64,000 nucleotides of DNA, taken from Rutpela maculata. Lineage: Eukaryota; Arthropoda; Insecta; Coleoptera; Cerambycidae. How positions within the stretch are numbered: the first letter of the stretch is position 1; every line of letters begins with the position of its first letter. The notes below the pieces were generated by a model, which was not told where the DNA came from, searched no databases, and saw only the letters and a program-made list of their open reading frames with translations. This document shows, piece by piece, positions 22,997 to 32,885 of this stretch. The translations under genes and the position numbers were made by a program. The stretch is taken from NCBI GenBank assembly GCA_936432065.2, contig OW386286.2:23867179-23931178 (forward strand). The letters run 5' to 3'.

Positions 22997-23262
22997 CTGG
23001 CGGAGTTTAGCCATGCACGACTCAACTAGAACACTCACACATAGACAACAACACAACAACCATTCCCTGCGACACTGCCATATGCCGCAGCTGAGACTCG
23101 AACTCAGGAGATGAGAGCGACTAGGCCGTGTTGTCTCTCACACAACTGCGGTCTAGCCCACTGCTACATCTCTTGGTAACTCACCCTTAACCTAGCCAGG
23201 ATTCGAACCAGAAACCCGCAAGCCTAAGACCGTAAGCACTGCGCCATTGAATCGGTCGGTAG
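22997..23262 (-). mobile_element. dimeric tRNA-derived SINE (candidate)
   Basis: On the minus strand two tRNA-like promoters lie in tandem. The first has an A-box-like TGGCGCAGTGCTTACGG and a B box GGTTCGAATCC; the second has TAGCAGTGGGCTAGACC and GAGTTCGAGTC. Box spacing is about 35 and 60 bases. Neither unit folds as a real tRNA to my eye. The second unit is followed by a non-tRNA tail ending near the copy B border. Confidence 0.55.
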
Positions 23263-25360
23263 GTTATGTTTTGTTGATGCAGCAAAAATTTCTCATAATT
23301 ATTTTTATATGTGGATATCGACTTATCTTTTATAGAAGGTGGTACGGAATTATAAATTATAGTTGTTTGGCACGAGAATGAGCGTTCAAAAAATTCCGTA
23401 CGTTGAAGAAGAGGAGTAAGAGTACCTTTAAAACGAATATTTATATTATGTCTGTGTGTTCTGTAGGAGATCTTTTTATTTAAGTATTTAGAAATTGTAT
23501 TAGTCTTGTGAAATAAACAAACAGAATGAAGCATTCGCCAGATATATTAAGACACCTTATCTCTGACTTTTTTATGGAATATATTCTGTCTACATCGTAC
23601 TCCAAAAAAACCGCTGCCCAAAAAATCACTACGTCCACATCCAGATTTGATACCCAAGTCTCTCACAACGAAAAAATTTTGTATGTGGAGATAATTGTTT
23701 ATGTAACTTTAATAATACAATATTTGAAATCGTCTACCCCATACTATAAAACGGTATCCCACATGAATAGTCGGGGGTAGTGATAGGTGGTTGTAGTGGG
23801 GATGGATGAAGTAAAAAATATTATGAGGTCTTGGTTCTAAATCACATTTTTTTCACCCCCTTTTATAATGGGGTGGGGGTAGTAATGGAGGTAGCTAATG
23901 CCATTTTTTTGAGACATTAACTTCTCTTGTATATACTAAATACCAATTTTATGGACTCTTACCTGCTTGATTTGCCTATTTACCCCAACCCTTCAACGGA
24001 ATAAGATGAAAATATAATCTAGTTTCAGATCTCGTAAAAATATATACGTGTACCTTTCAAGTCAATATCTTAAACGGTTCCAGAGTAATTGTGCGCACAA
24101 AAAAAGACAGACAGACAGACCGACAGATAGACATAATTTTTTTGCTCGATGTTTCATGACATTCTAAGCCTATTTGAACTATAAAAAATTTTTGTCATCA
24201 CTATACTTCCACTGGATGTGAAAGTAATTAATCGCAAACAAGAATTTTGTATAACTTGAATTATTCGATTATCCTCGGCATATATACATAGGCCATAATT
24301 GTACCAGCAAAACTAAATATTGATAGTACCAACGATTCACATCAAATAGTTATTACTTTTTGATTAAAATAAAATCTGCTGTAAATCATTTTGAGATTCA
24401 TACAGGCCAGTCGAATACAATTATTTACGTGAGGCTTAAATCTTAGAGAGCTGTCAAAATTAACCCTAAATTCTTTGCCTTTTCAATGAAGCGTATATCG
24501 TGTCCATTTACGTTTATGCGTATTCTGTTTGATAAATCAGATCTGACATTTGGTTATCCGAATATGAGGATCGACGTTTTGGCGGCATTATTATTTAGAG
24601 AATAAGTCTGATTTTTTAAGCAATAAACCGGTATCTTGATTAATTTTGTTCATCGCATCTGTACACTGACTTGGATCAAAAGAGAGAGATGCAGCTCAGT
24701 GTCATTTGCATATAAATGCATTTGACAGATTTTTAAGGTTCCGATGTATATAATGTGTTCAACAAGAGGTCCCTGTGATCCCTGTGGAACACCAGACAAT
24801 ACATGAAGAGGGAGAAAGACATTTTCATCTTTACTCTTTGGATTCTGCCCGTCAAATAGCTGTAAAAAAAATTAACCGTTTCATTACTTACACCAATAAA
24901 TTTGGGCAAAGCTAAGAGTACTTTGCGGTTTATAGTGTCAAATGCCTTAGAAAAATCAATGAGAACCAGCATTGTACCTTTTTTTTCGTCTGCACTCTCA
25001 ATATATATTCCGTAATGTTCAACAGGGCCGTTTCACAATTATGTAATAGTAATCAGGTAGTAAATCAAATTTTGTCACGTATCACTGTTAACAGCGTTGG
25101 TAAAATACTTATTGACCGTAAGTCCTTAAATTTAGTGGGATTATTATTTTTGGAATTGGCAGTATAAGAGAGCTTGCTTCCAAGCTTCTGGAAAAATATT
25201 TTTTAAACAAAGTTAAGGCACTAGTTTTTTTAGTCTTTCTATACTCCTTTGAGACGTGGACCATTATAGATGGAGAGCCAGACCCAAAACAATTCTCTGA
25301 ATTTACTAAGCCTGTTTTTTTGCCAGTTGTTGTGTACACTAACATACTGCGGTCAGTCAA
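23263..25360 (-). pseudogene. CR1/L2-like reverse transcriptase relic, split by repeat copy C
   Basis: Minus strand: LEASSLILPIPKI near 25170, MLVLIDFSKAFDTINRKVLL (24972 onward), FFYSYLTGRIQRVK, HLYANDTELHLSFDPSQCTD near 24690 (the YADD box reads YAND), NGHDIRFIEKAKNLG, then a break at copy C, and the C-terminal tail MLHSVCLFHKTNTISKYLN and FKGTLTPLLQRTEFFERSF (23534-23262). Stops and frame shifts are frequent. The order on both sides of copy C fits a single element, which is inference. Confidence 0.65.
23603..24227 (-). repeat. ten-copy repeat family, copy C (near full length)
   Basis: Minus orientation. Its left edge CCGCTGCCC, TCACTAC and CACATCCAGATTTGA is the family 3' end, and its right edge CTTCCACTGGATGTGAAAGT the 5' hairpin. 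Interior GACAGACAGACCGACAG and GTCATGACATT-type landmarks are in order. Confidence 0.85.
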
Positions 25361-25440
25361 GCGAAATCGAGAACAGGTCTCAGGTACGCCGTCAAAGGTG
25401 TCATAATTACGGAGGTAATAAAATGAATTTACTAAGGCTG

Positions 25441-25745
25441 AAAATCGTTATGTAAATTAGATATTGAATATAAATAACAGTTGTCAATCAGTCAGTTGAA
25501 TGTGGGGACGAAGCTGGTCAGTCAGCCCCAACGTATGTACCGGTGTGGCAGGCGGCGGCTCGCTCTTTTCCTTATTATTACTTAACGAACTATTAACTAA
25601 CTTTATTTTAAAGTGTAATTGACAGCAATGTTAATAATAGACATTTTGTAATTAATTTTTGTCCTAATTACATTGAATAGACCATTATGAAAGAAATATT
25701 GAAAAATGTATGCACTTAAAATATTATATTAGATATTTAATATAT
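25441..25745 (+). repeat. left inverted arm
   Basis: Pairs with 27775-27864 plus 31974-32239. Includes a GC-rich block GTGTGGCAGGCGGCGGCTCG that stands out in this AT-rich region; the right arm has a short extra GCG-containing insertion in the same block. Confidence 0.8.
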
Positions 25746-25889
25746 ACAATATATCAGAATTAAATTATTACTTAAAGTATGAAATGTATCTTTGAGATCA
25801 CGAAAATAAAATTCATGCGAATAAAATTGTATACGTAAAAAAAATATTTTTTATTTTATATGATTACAGAAGTTTTATTTATTTTTTAG

Positions 25890-25981
25890 ATTCCCAATCC
25901 GAAACTCGATCGGAAACGTCAGATATTAGCATTTCTGATAATGAGAGCGAAATTGACGAACTTGATGATTGGGAGGAATAA
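25890..25981 (+). pseudogene. isolated acidic last exon, same length and phase as 10239-10330
   Basis: The acceptor TTTTATTTATTTTTTAG is followed by 92 bases which, entered in phase 1, read SQSETRSETSDISISDNESE, then IDELDDWEE and TAA at 25979-25981. It lies just inside the left arm with no room for more than a remnant intron upstream, so the earlier exons were lost from this element. Link to the nuclease-like family is inference. Confidence 0.5.
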
Positions 25982-26920
25982 TTTGATTAAAATGAATTAA
26001 ACATTGTAATACTGTTATTTGTAATACAAATTATGTACTCATATAATCAAAATCAAAATCAATTCATTGGTGCTAGTAACAAATTTGTTTTGCACAAGTC
26101 AATCAATGGAAAAATTTTTCAGGTACACAAAAATGTACGTAATGTAAAGATGATACATACAATAATAGTTTATAATTTAAAATACACATATACACATGTA
26201 AATGCATATACATACACACACATATACACATATATAAAAACAATGATGATACATTACCTATCTCGTAGACATATCTGCTTATATCTCACCTCCGGTAAGA
26301 CTTCTACCCAGCCGGGAATTTTATTATAAAATTTGGGACCGTAACAATTGAAACCACAGTCACTATATTTTAATCTATTAAAACCCTAGAACGGTATCGT
26401 ACGTAAAATTTACGCGTGCAAGATTAATAATTTGCATTTACAGAGCCATACGCTCACAAATTTTCTCGACCCCCCAGATATGCTTTCCTAAATATCTTGG
26501 TGATAAGCTGTTTACATTGCCACTTCGCAAGGGCTCGTGTTAGATGTTACATTTATTATTTTCTGGAGCTCTACACGTAAATATTACGCATCGTTACCAA
26601 TTAGTATATAATTTTTACGTGTTCGGGGGCCCGCCAGTGAATTTGGTACCGGGGCCCATAATTTGATGTGGGGGGGCCTGCCAATAAACGTTTACAATGT
26701 CGAAATGAGCTTTAACAGATGAAGACTTGGAGGAAAGTAGTAAATTTACTTTGTTCATTTCTAATTTAAATTACCATGTATATTGTATGTTTACTTGGCA
26801 AAATAAACCTTTAAGCAAAATGTTAATTGAGTTTTATTAATTTATTTAACCGCATTTTAACATAAAGATTCCTTGTATCGTAGTTATGAATTTCCTCTTA
26901 TAAGAGTGTATGTTTTTATA
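25982..26920. other. no gene; CA/TA-rich tract and GC-rich stray segments
   Basis: 26190-26240 is a mixed ACAC/TATA microsatellite. Around 26620-26690 a GC-rich stretch (GGGGGCCCGCCAGTG, GTGGGGGGGCCTGCC) interrupts the AT-rich background and looks repeat-derived. Confidence 0.5.
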
Positions 26921-27560
26921 CAGTATCGGCAAGTCCTGGATTAGGTATGTATAGTTTCAACGACTTAACCGACCGCATAAAACAATTATTTTTTCGCTTA
27001 ACTCGCTCTTACTCAAAAAAGGCACAATGGATTACTCTCAAATTTTTATCGTGTTATCGCTATGTATTTGTTAACATAATGTGTTAATGTGTAGGTCAAA
27101 TTTTAATAAGTGTAGAAAGCATTATTTTTTTTTCTAAGGCTATGTCGAAAATTTACATTCTCAAATGTAACATGCGCGAAACTTTTTTATCTTTCGAAAG
27201 AGACACGAAGTGTATCGAGAAGTAACGAAAATAAAAGATGGACGTAACTTTTTTATTTGAAACTTTTTTTTCTAAAATTAGCAGTTTTCGAGAAAATTGT
27301 AAATGATTGTTGGTCAGGTACTGCAATTAATTTCTATTAGATTTCCACGTTCTTTATGGTCTCTTTATCACTAAATAGGTTTTGTATGTATTCCCACTTC
27401 AATCTCTAAAAGTGTCACTCCTTTACGGTTGGAATTTCGCCATAGCCTTAGATAGCCTGCCGTTTTGGGTTAAAGCGAGTTAAGCGGAAAAATAATTGTT
27501 TTATGCGGTCGGTGAAGTCGTTGAAACTATATATACCTAATCCAGGACTTGCCGATAATG
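26921..27560. mobile_element. MITE with about 95-bp inverted ends, TA target
   Basis: Left CAGTATCGGCAAGTCCTGGA, right TCCAGGACTTGCCGATAATG, flanked by TA. The inverted similarity extends through GTTTCAACGACTTAACCGAC and CAATTATTTTTTCGCTTAAC. Same family as 11702-12135. Confidence 0.85.
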
Positions 27561-27864
27561 TAGATATATACTAAGCAATGAAATATGTAAAGTGCGGGGA
27601 ATGTTAGAATTTGCAGTTCAATAAATTTTTGCCTCACGTCATCTCTATATCCCAAGTTTGTGATTATTCTAACCGTTTTCTTTTATATTTTATATTTTAC
27701 AAATATTTTATTGATTTATCTTGTAATAGTTGTAATAGTCTTCCTATAATAATAATATATGTCAAATATAATATGTTAAGTGCATACATTTTCCAATATT
27801 TCCTTCATAATGGTCTATTCAATGTAATTAAGACAAATTTAATTATTTACAAAATGTATATTAT

Positions 27865-28302
27865 TGTAATATATTAAAATTTAAGGTTATGTTACTAAAA
27901 AGTAGGCAGACTTCAACAGATCGAATGTCTGAATGAATGTAGTGTATTTGCACCTACTCGAGAAACCTACCAGAAGTTAGTTCTGGTGACATCTGGAATT
28001 ATCTAGAGAATGGTGGCGTCATCACAGAAAAATCGAGATCTGTCATTTTTAGGTATAAAAGACCGACCGCATTCTCAGCAAGTAGTTCAGAAAGTTCAGA
28101 AAGTATAGAAAGTGAGGTTAAGACTTCAAAGATAAACAAAGTGATAAACATTGTGATTTTTAGTCAGTAAAGTGTAAATAATAGTATTGTGAAGTATCCA
28201 GTAAATATTTAATAAAGTGTGTTAGTGGACATCTCTTGTTATAATTTTTGGAACCCACGGAATTTGCAAGGGGTAGTTTCTTAAGGGTGGAAACACGCCA
28301 CA
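27865..28302 (+). repeat. 5' LTR
   Basis: Looks identical to the 3' LTR over its length except near the start: after TGTAATAT the 3' copy has about nine extra bases (GTTGCACCCC against A). A TATAAAA box lies at 28054-28060 and AATAAA at 28211-28216, giving a usual U3-R-U5 layout. Confidence 0.95.
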
Positions 28303-28731
28303 ATTGGTGTCAGAACGCGGAATTTTATGACAAGAGGAGCTCTGAAGTTGTGTTGGAGTGTTCGAGAAGTATTCTCGAGAGTTAGTGCTAACACAGGACT
28401 AATTTACTGGACATTGTTCGAGGGTTATTTTCGAACAGGAAAATAGTGTTTAAGTGCATTTTTGAGACATTGTAGAACATTTTATTAGGACATTAGTGTG
28501 ATAATTAAATCCTTTGAACTGAGAAGTGATAGAGACACTGAAAAAGACTCATTTAGTGCGTGAAAATTTCTAGAACTTTTCTATTTGGACATTAGTGGAG
28601 ATTATTAAATTCTCTGAACTGGATAGTGACAAGAGACTCTGGATAAGACTTTTTCGTGCTATTTCGAGATTTGTCTGGAAAGTTCTGATATTGACGTGAT
28701 AGTTAAATTTATTTTATTTTAATTTCATCGT
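28303..28731 (+). other. primer binding site and leader
   Basis: Three bases after the LTR comes TGGTGTCAGAACGCGG, which would pair with a tRNA 3' end; by memory the TGGTGTCAGAA start suits a leucine tRNA, not verified. The remaining leader has two related halves (GTGATAGAGACACTG-like and GTGACAAGAGACTCTG-like around 28525 and 28625), suggesting an internal duplication. Confidence 0.6.
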
Positions 28732-31515
28732 ATGCCCGTAACAACAAGAAGTATGGCATCCGATAAACAAATACAGGACTTATTCGAACAATTCCAAAAA
28801 ATGATGGCGCAGCAACGGCAGGAAGACAAAGAAGAACAGGAGAGAAAACGTCAGGATGAAGAAAAGCGACGTCAGAAAGAAAAAGAGGATAAAGAAAGAA
28901 GACGCCAGGAAGACAAAGTAGAACAAGAGAAAAGACGTCAAGAGGAAGAAAGAAGACGTCAAGAAGAAAGGGACGAATTAAAGAAAATGATGGAAGATCA
29001 GGAAATAAGACGTCAGAAAGAAAAAGAGGATGAAGAAAAAAGACGTCAAGAAGAGAAAGACGAATTGAGACAAATTATGGAAGACCTGAAGATACGACAG
29101 CAAGAGGAGAAAGAAGAACAAGAAAGACGACATCAAGAGGAAAAACAGGAGCAAGAAAGACGCCAGGAAGAATTAAGGAAAATTCTAAATGAACAAATCA
29201 AAATACAACAGGACGCTATAATTTCCGCCAGTGAAGAATTGAAGAGTGAAGTCAAAGAGGAGATAAACAAGGTCGGAGACAAAGTAGGTGTGGTCGAGAC
29301 AGAAGTTAGTCAAATCAAAGGCAAAATGAGTGAGGTCGAAGGAGAGGTAGAGCGCCTTAAACGTCAATTGAGAGAAAAAGGAGGCCAGTTAGTAACATCA
29401 TCGGGTCCTCGGTTAAAACCTCCCTCCTTTGACGGCCAAAGCTCATGGACGACGTACAAAAGACAATTCGAGGCAGCAGCATCGGCGAATAACTGGGATA
29501 ATGAGGAAAAGGCCATGGCATTAGTTCTGGCATTAAGGGGCCAGGCCTCAGAGTTGCTTCAGACTATCCCAGTGGACAAACAAAGGGACTTGGAAGCTGC
29601 ATTGGACTTGAGATATGGCGACCAACATCTCGCCCAAGTATACCAAGCCCAGCTAAAATCACGAACACAAAAGGCTGGAGAGAGTTTACAGGAATTCGAA
29701 GCTGCGATAGAGAGACTGGCACACCTGGCGTATCCGAGTGCACCTAGAGAATTTCAGGAACAATTAGCTGTAGGGGCCTTTTTAGATGGCATAAGGGACG
29801 AAGAGGTCAGGCGAGTTCTGAGGCTGACAAGACACCAAAGTAGTAGCGAAGCTTTGGTGCGTGCACTTGAAGTAGAAGCCGCCTACAGAGATACTCCAAG
29901 GTCGAGAGTGCGAGCTGTGACTCTCGAAGAATCGCAACCAGAAATGAACCAGAACCCCTTGCTGACTGAGATGCAGAAAATATTCACCAAATTATGCGAT
30001 AAATTGGATGGCCTCGGAAAGCAGAGAAAACAACAAAATAAAGGAAAGCCGAGCGGAGGTATTAAATGTTACAACTGCGGCAAGGTAGGACACATGAAGC
30101 GAGACTGTCGACAGCAGAATTCGGAGAGTCGAGTAAATGCTGTGAATGTTGAAGAGAAGCAGGAAAACAGTACCAGGGGGGTTGTTCTGGCTAGAGAATG
30201 CAGTGCCCCCAGAGAAATTAAGATTTCCCAGCTTCGAAGAATCGCAAGCAGTCTGTTGTTGCATGGATATGTGAACGGAAGAAAATGTTTGTTTACCATC
30301 GACACAGGTACTACGTCATCAATAGTACGGCCAGGATTTATATCGGGCATAAAGATTACCAAGAGGCAAAATGAAGAAGTGATCGTCCGGACAGCTACGG
30401 GGGACAGGGCTAAGGTTCATGGAGAAGTAGACCTGGGTTTGCAGATTGGACAATTAAGGTTCGACCACAGGGTCATCGTGGCTGACATTACGGATGACTT
30501 CATTTTGGGACTGGACATTATGGAACAGTATGGATTTATTGTTGACGTAGGAAAGCGAGTCTTAAGGATTGGGAACGAACAATTTATTTTGTCAAAAGTG
30601 AACGACCAATGCGAGAAAACCAGGCTGTTGACAACGCAGGCAGTCAAGACTCCTGCATTATCCAGAAAACCAGATAAAGAAGATTGCAAGCGCTACCCTC
30701 AGGTGGAAAGATTGTCGAACATGGTTGAAGTCAACACTGTCAAGGTCGATCTTCCAGAGAGTTGGTCAAAGAAAACTCTGAGGCAAGAGCAATTGCGTGA
30801 TGTAGAAATCGGACCCATGTTGAGAGCAAAAGAAGAGGGAACGCGTCCAACATGGAAGGATGTTTCCAACAAAGAAGTGGGGCTGAAGGCTTTATGGTCA
30901 CAATGGGATTCACTTACGGTCGTAGATGGGCTTTTGAGGAGAGCATGGGAAAGCCCAGATGGGAAGCAGGTTGCCATGCGTCTAGTGATTCCCAGGTGTC
31001 GTGTACCAGAAGTACTCCAGGAAGCACATAATGAAACGTCCAGCAGACACTTCGGCATAAACAAGACATTGAGTAGAGCACGGGAACAGTTCTATTGGGT
31101 TAATAGTCGCCAGGATGTGGAGGCCTGGTGTCGCAAGTGTAAAAATTGTGCTGCCCGTGGAGAACCATTTTCGATGAGCAACTACAGAAATGGAAGCCGA
31201 GAACAGCCGAAGAATGATCGAGAGCAGATGAACAGAACTAGTAACCGCTTGAAGGCTCGTTATGATCAGAATGCCAGTACAGGGGGATTCAAGGTGGGGG
31301 ATCTGGTTTGGCTGTACAACCCACAGCGGAAGGAATGGAGATCCCCGAAACTTCAACCTCCTTGGGATGGACCGTATACTGTTATTACCCGAATTAATGA
31401 TGTTGTCTATCGAATTCAACGAAACAAAAAGTCCAAGATGAAGATCGTACACTTGGATAGACTGGCGAAGTATGTGAAGGAGGCTGAATTGCCTGACCGG
31501 GACGTTCAGGCTTAA
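28732..31515 (+). CDS. Gag-protease-partial integrase polyprotein, 927 codons, lacks RT and RNase H
   Basis: One uninterrupted frame. Residues about 20-160 are a highly charged coiled coil built of RRQEE-type repeats; 230-395 a retrotransposon capsid-like region (PPSFDGQSSWTTYKRQFEAA, YGDQHLAQVYQAQLKSRTQK); 446-459 a CCHC knuckle CYNCGKVGHMKRDC; 524 the protease Asp in IDTGTTSSIV, with ILGLDIMEQYG near 592; 766-806 the integrase HHCC zinc module (H766, H774, C803, C806); about 850-915 the integrase C-terminal domain with GDLVWLY and GPYTVI. Missing are reverse transcriptase, RNase H and the integrase DDE core; the joints (after the protease near residue 660, after the zinc module near 812) stay in frame. 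It could make particles but needs enzymes in trans. The near-identical LTRs argue for recent movement. Confidence 0.9.
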   Translation: MPVTTRSMASDKQIQDLFEQFQKMMAQQRQEDKEEQERKRQDEEKRRQKEKEDKERRRQEDKVEQEKRRQEEERRRQEERDELKKMMEDQEIRRQKEKEDEEKRRQEEKDELRQIMEDLKIRQQEEKEEQERRHQEEKQEQERRQEELRKILNEQIKIQQDAIISASEELKSEVKEEINKVGDKVGVVETEVSQIKGKMSEVEGEVERLKRQLREKGGQLVTSSGPRLKPPSFDGQSSWTTYKRQFEAAASANNWDNEEKAMALVLALRGQASELLQTIPVDKQRDLEAALDLRYGDQHLAQVYQAQLKSRTQKAGESLQEFEAAIERLAHLAYPSAPREFQEQLAVGAFLDGIRDEEVRRVLRLTRHQSSSEALVRALEVEAAYRDTPRSRVRAVTLEESQPEMNQNPLLTEMQKIFTKLCDKLDGLGKQRKQQNKGKPSGGIKCYNCGKVGHMKRDCRQQNSESRVNAVNVEEKQENSTRGVVLARECSAPREIKISQLRRIASSLLLHGYVNGRKCLFTIDTGTTSSIVRPGFISGIKITKRQNEEVIVRTATGDRAKVHGEVDLGLQIGQLRFDHRVIVADITDDFILGLDIMEQYGFIVDVGKRVLRIGNEQFILSKVNDQCEKTRLLTTQAVKTPALSRKPDKEDCKRYPQVERLSNMVEVNTVKVDLPESWSKKTLRQEQLRDVEIGPMLRAKEEGTRPTWKDVSNKEVGLKALWSQWDSLTVVDGLLRRAWESPDGKQVAMRLVIPRCRVPEVLQEAHNETSSRHFGINKTLSRAREQFYWVNSRQDVEAWCRKCKNCAARGEPFSMSNYRNGSREQPKNDREQMNRTSNRLKARYDQNASTGGFKVGDLVWLYNPQRKEWRSPKLQPPWDGPYTVITRINDVVYRIQRNKKSKMKIVHLDRLAKYVKEAELPDRDVQA

Positions 31516-31526
31516 GGAGGGGGCAG

Positions 31527-31973
31527 TGTAATATGTTGCACCCCTTAAAATTTAAGGTTATGTTACTAAAAAGTAGGCAGACTTCAACAGATCGAATGTC
31601 TGAATGAATGTAGTGTATTTGCACCTACTCGAGAAACCTACCAGAAGTTAGTTCTGGTGACATCTGGAATTATCTAGAGAATGGTGGCGTCATCACAGAA
31701 AAATCGAGATCTGTCATTTTTAGGTATAAAAGACCGACCGCATTCTCAGCAAGTAGTTCAGAAAGTTCAGAAAGTATAGAAAGTGAGGTTAAGACTTCAA
31801 AGATAAACAAAGTGATAAACATTGTGATTTTTAGTCAGTAAAGTGTAAATAATAGTATTGTGAAGTATCCAGTAAATATTTAATAAAGTGTGTTAGTGGA
31901 CATCTCTTGTTATAATTTTTGGAACCCACGGAATTTGCAAGGGGTAGTTTCTTAAGGGTGGAAACACGCCACA
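31527..31973 (+). repeat. 3' LTR
   Basis: Begins TGTAATATGTTGCACCCC directly after the purine-rich tract and ends GGAAACACGCCACA, then TTAT. Poly(A) signal AATAAA at 31882-31887. Confidence 0.95.
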
Positions 31974-32239
31974 TTATTAACATTGCTATCAATTAAAATT
32001 AAAATAAAGTTAGTTAATAGTTCGTTAAGTAATAATAAGGAAAAGAGCGAGCCGCCGCGCCGCCTGCCACACCGGTCGAGCGCGAGAATTTTTTTTTATT
32101 TCACTGACTGACGGGCGTTGTCCCATAAAATGGTGGACTGACCATTTTATTTATGATTAATATAGCTCCGTCCCACATTCAACTGACTGACTGACATAAC
32201 TGTTATTTATATTCAATATCTACTTTGCATAACGATTTT
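31974..32239 (-). repeat. right inverted arm, outer piece
   Basis: Reverse complement of 25441-25640 with small indels, including an extra stretch after CACACCGGT. Carries GACTGACTGAC-type short repeats. Confidence 0.8.
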
Positions 32240-32885
32240 GTTGCAGTTTCATTGAAACCGTATTAATGTTTCACTTTAATAATATATCTGTAATCAATTA
32301 AACAACATTCACTATTGATAAACAAACCAATCATTACTACCTCATAACCATATGTATGGCTTTGTGTACGTATATTATTGTGTTTTGTGCACGTAGCACA
32401 GAGTTAATCAAATCCAGTAAGACAATAAATGTTAAGTTCCGAGAAGCAGTCACTAATCAATTAAAGTTAAACAATTTCGTGATACACGTGAAATATTCGC
32501 CAACTAATATGAGTCCCTCGATGGGTAAAAGTTAGATCGTTAACGCTCGTAATATTCGAAAGTTACAGGCAGGAACTCATTCAGTCTGGAATTATATTTA
32601 AGCTCTTTAGTAGCTCGTTTTAAATGTAAGAAAGATGAATGTCTTATATCTTAGCAAAATAATGCATGGCTGTTTTCCAGCAACTTGACTCCTGCAAGCT
32701 AATGGGAACTAATAATGCGCAGACTTTTGGCAAACACACTTAACTAAAATCCAAGAATATTTACATTCTACAGTTTGGACTGGAAGCTCAGTTGAGAGCC
32801 AAGCTGCTGTTTTTTATGCTCTCACAGATAGATGTACCTTCAGAATCTACAGCCCTTGAATTAATTCCTTTGAAATGACCTATAT
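32240..32885. other. no gene recognised
   Basis: AT-rich, no open frame of note and no repeat partner seen in the window. Confidence 0.5.

Larger units (their letters stand above)
27865..31973 (+). mobile_element. Ty3/gypsy-type LTR retrotransposon, internally deleted, recent
   Basis: 4.1 kb with direct LTRs (27865-28302 and 31527-31973), ends TG...CA, 4-bp target duplication TTAT on both sides, a primer-binding-site-like stretch after the left LTR and a purine-rich AAGGAGGGGGCAG before the right LTR. One long open frame covers gag, protease and parts of integrase. The insertion split the right arm of the 25441-32239 element; the intact left arm gives the empty-site sequence and confirms the TTAT duplication. 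Confidence 0.95.
25441..32239. mobile_element. element with about 300-bp inverted arms, enlarged by later insertions
   Basis: Left arm 25441-25745. Right arm in two pieces, 27775-27864 and 31974-32239, split by the LTR retrotransposon. The ends are AAAATCGTTATG and its complement CATAACGATTTT; shared landmarks are GATATTGAATATAAATAAC, CACATTCAACTGACTGA-type repeats, GTGTGGCAGGCGGCGGCTCG, TTAACGAACTATTAACTAAC and CATTGAATAGACCATTATGA. Between the arms lie the exon at 25890-25981 and the MITE at 26921-27560. No transposase and no obvious target duplication. Confidence 0.75.

Noticed and set aside
23187..23262. A tRNA gene
   Set aside because: A- and B-box-like motifs are present but the acceptor and anticodon arms do not pair; a SINE promoter fits better.
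26385..26425. CCCTAGAACGGTA, resembling a piggyBac-type end
   Set aside because: No clean TTAA on its border, no matching right end and no transposase nearby.
28780..29367. Antisense frames rich in Phe/Leu/Ser opposite the Gag coiled coil
   Set aside because: They are shadows of the AAG/GAA-rich repeats on the plus strand.
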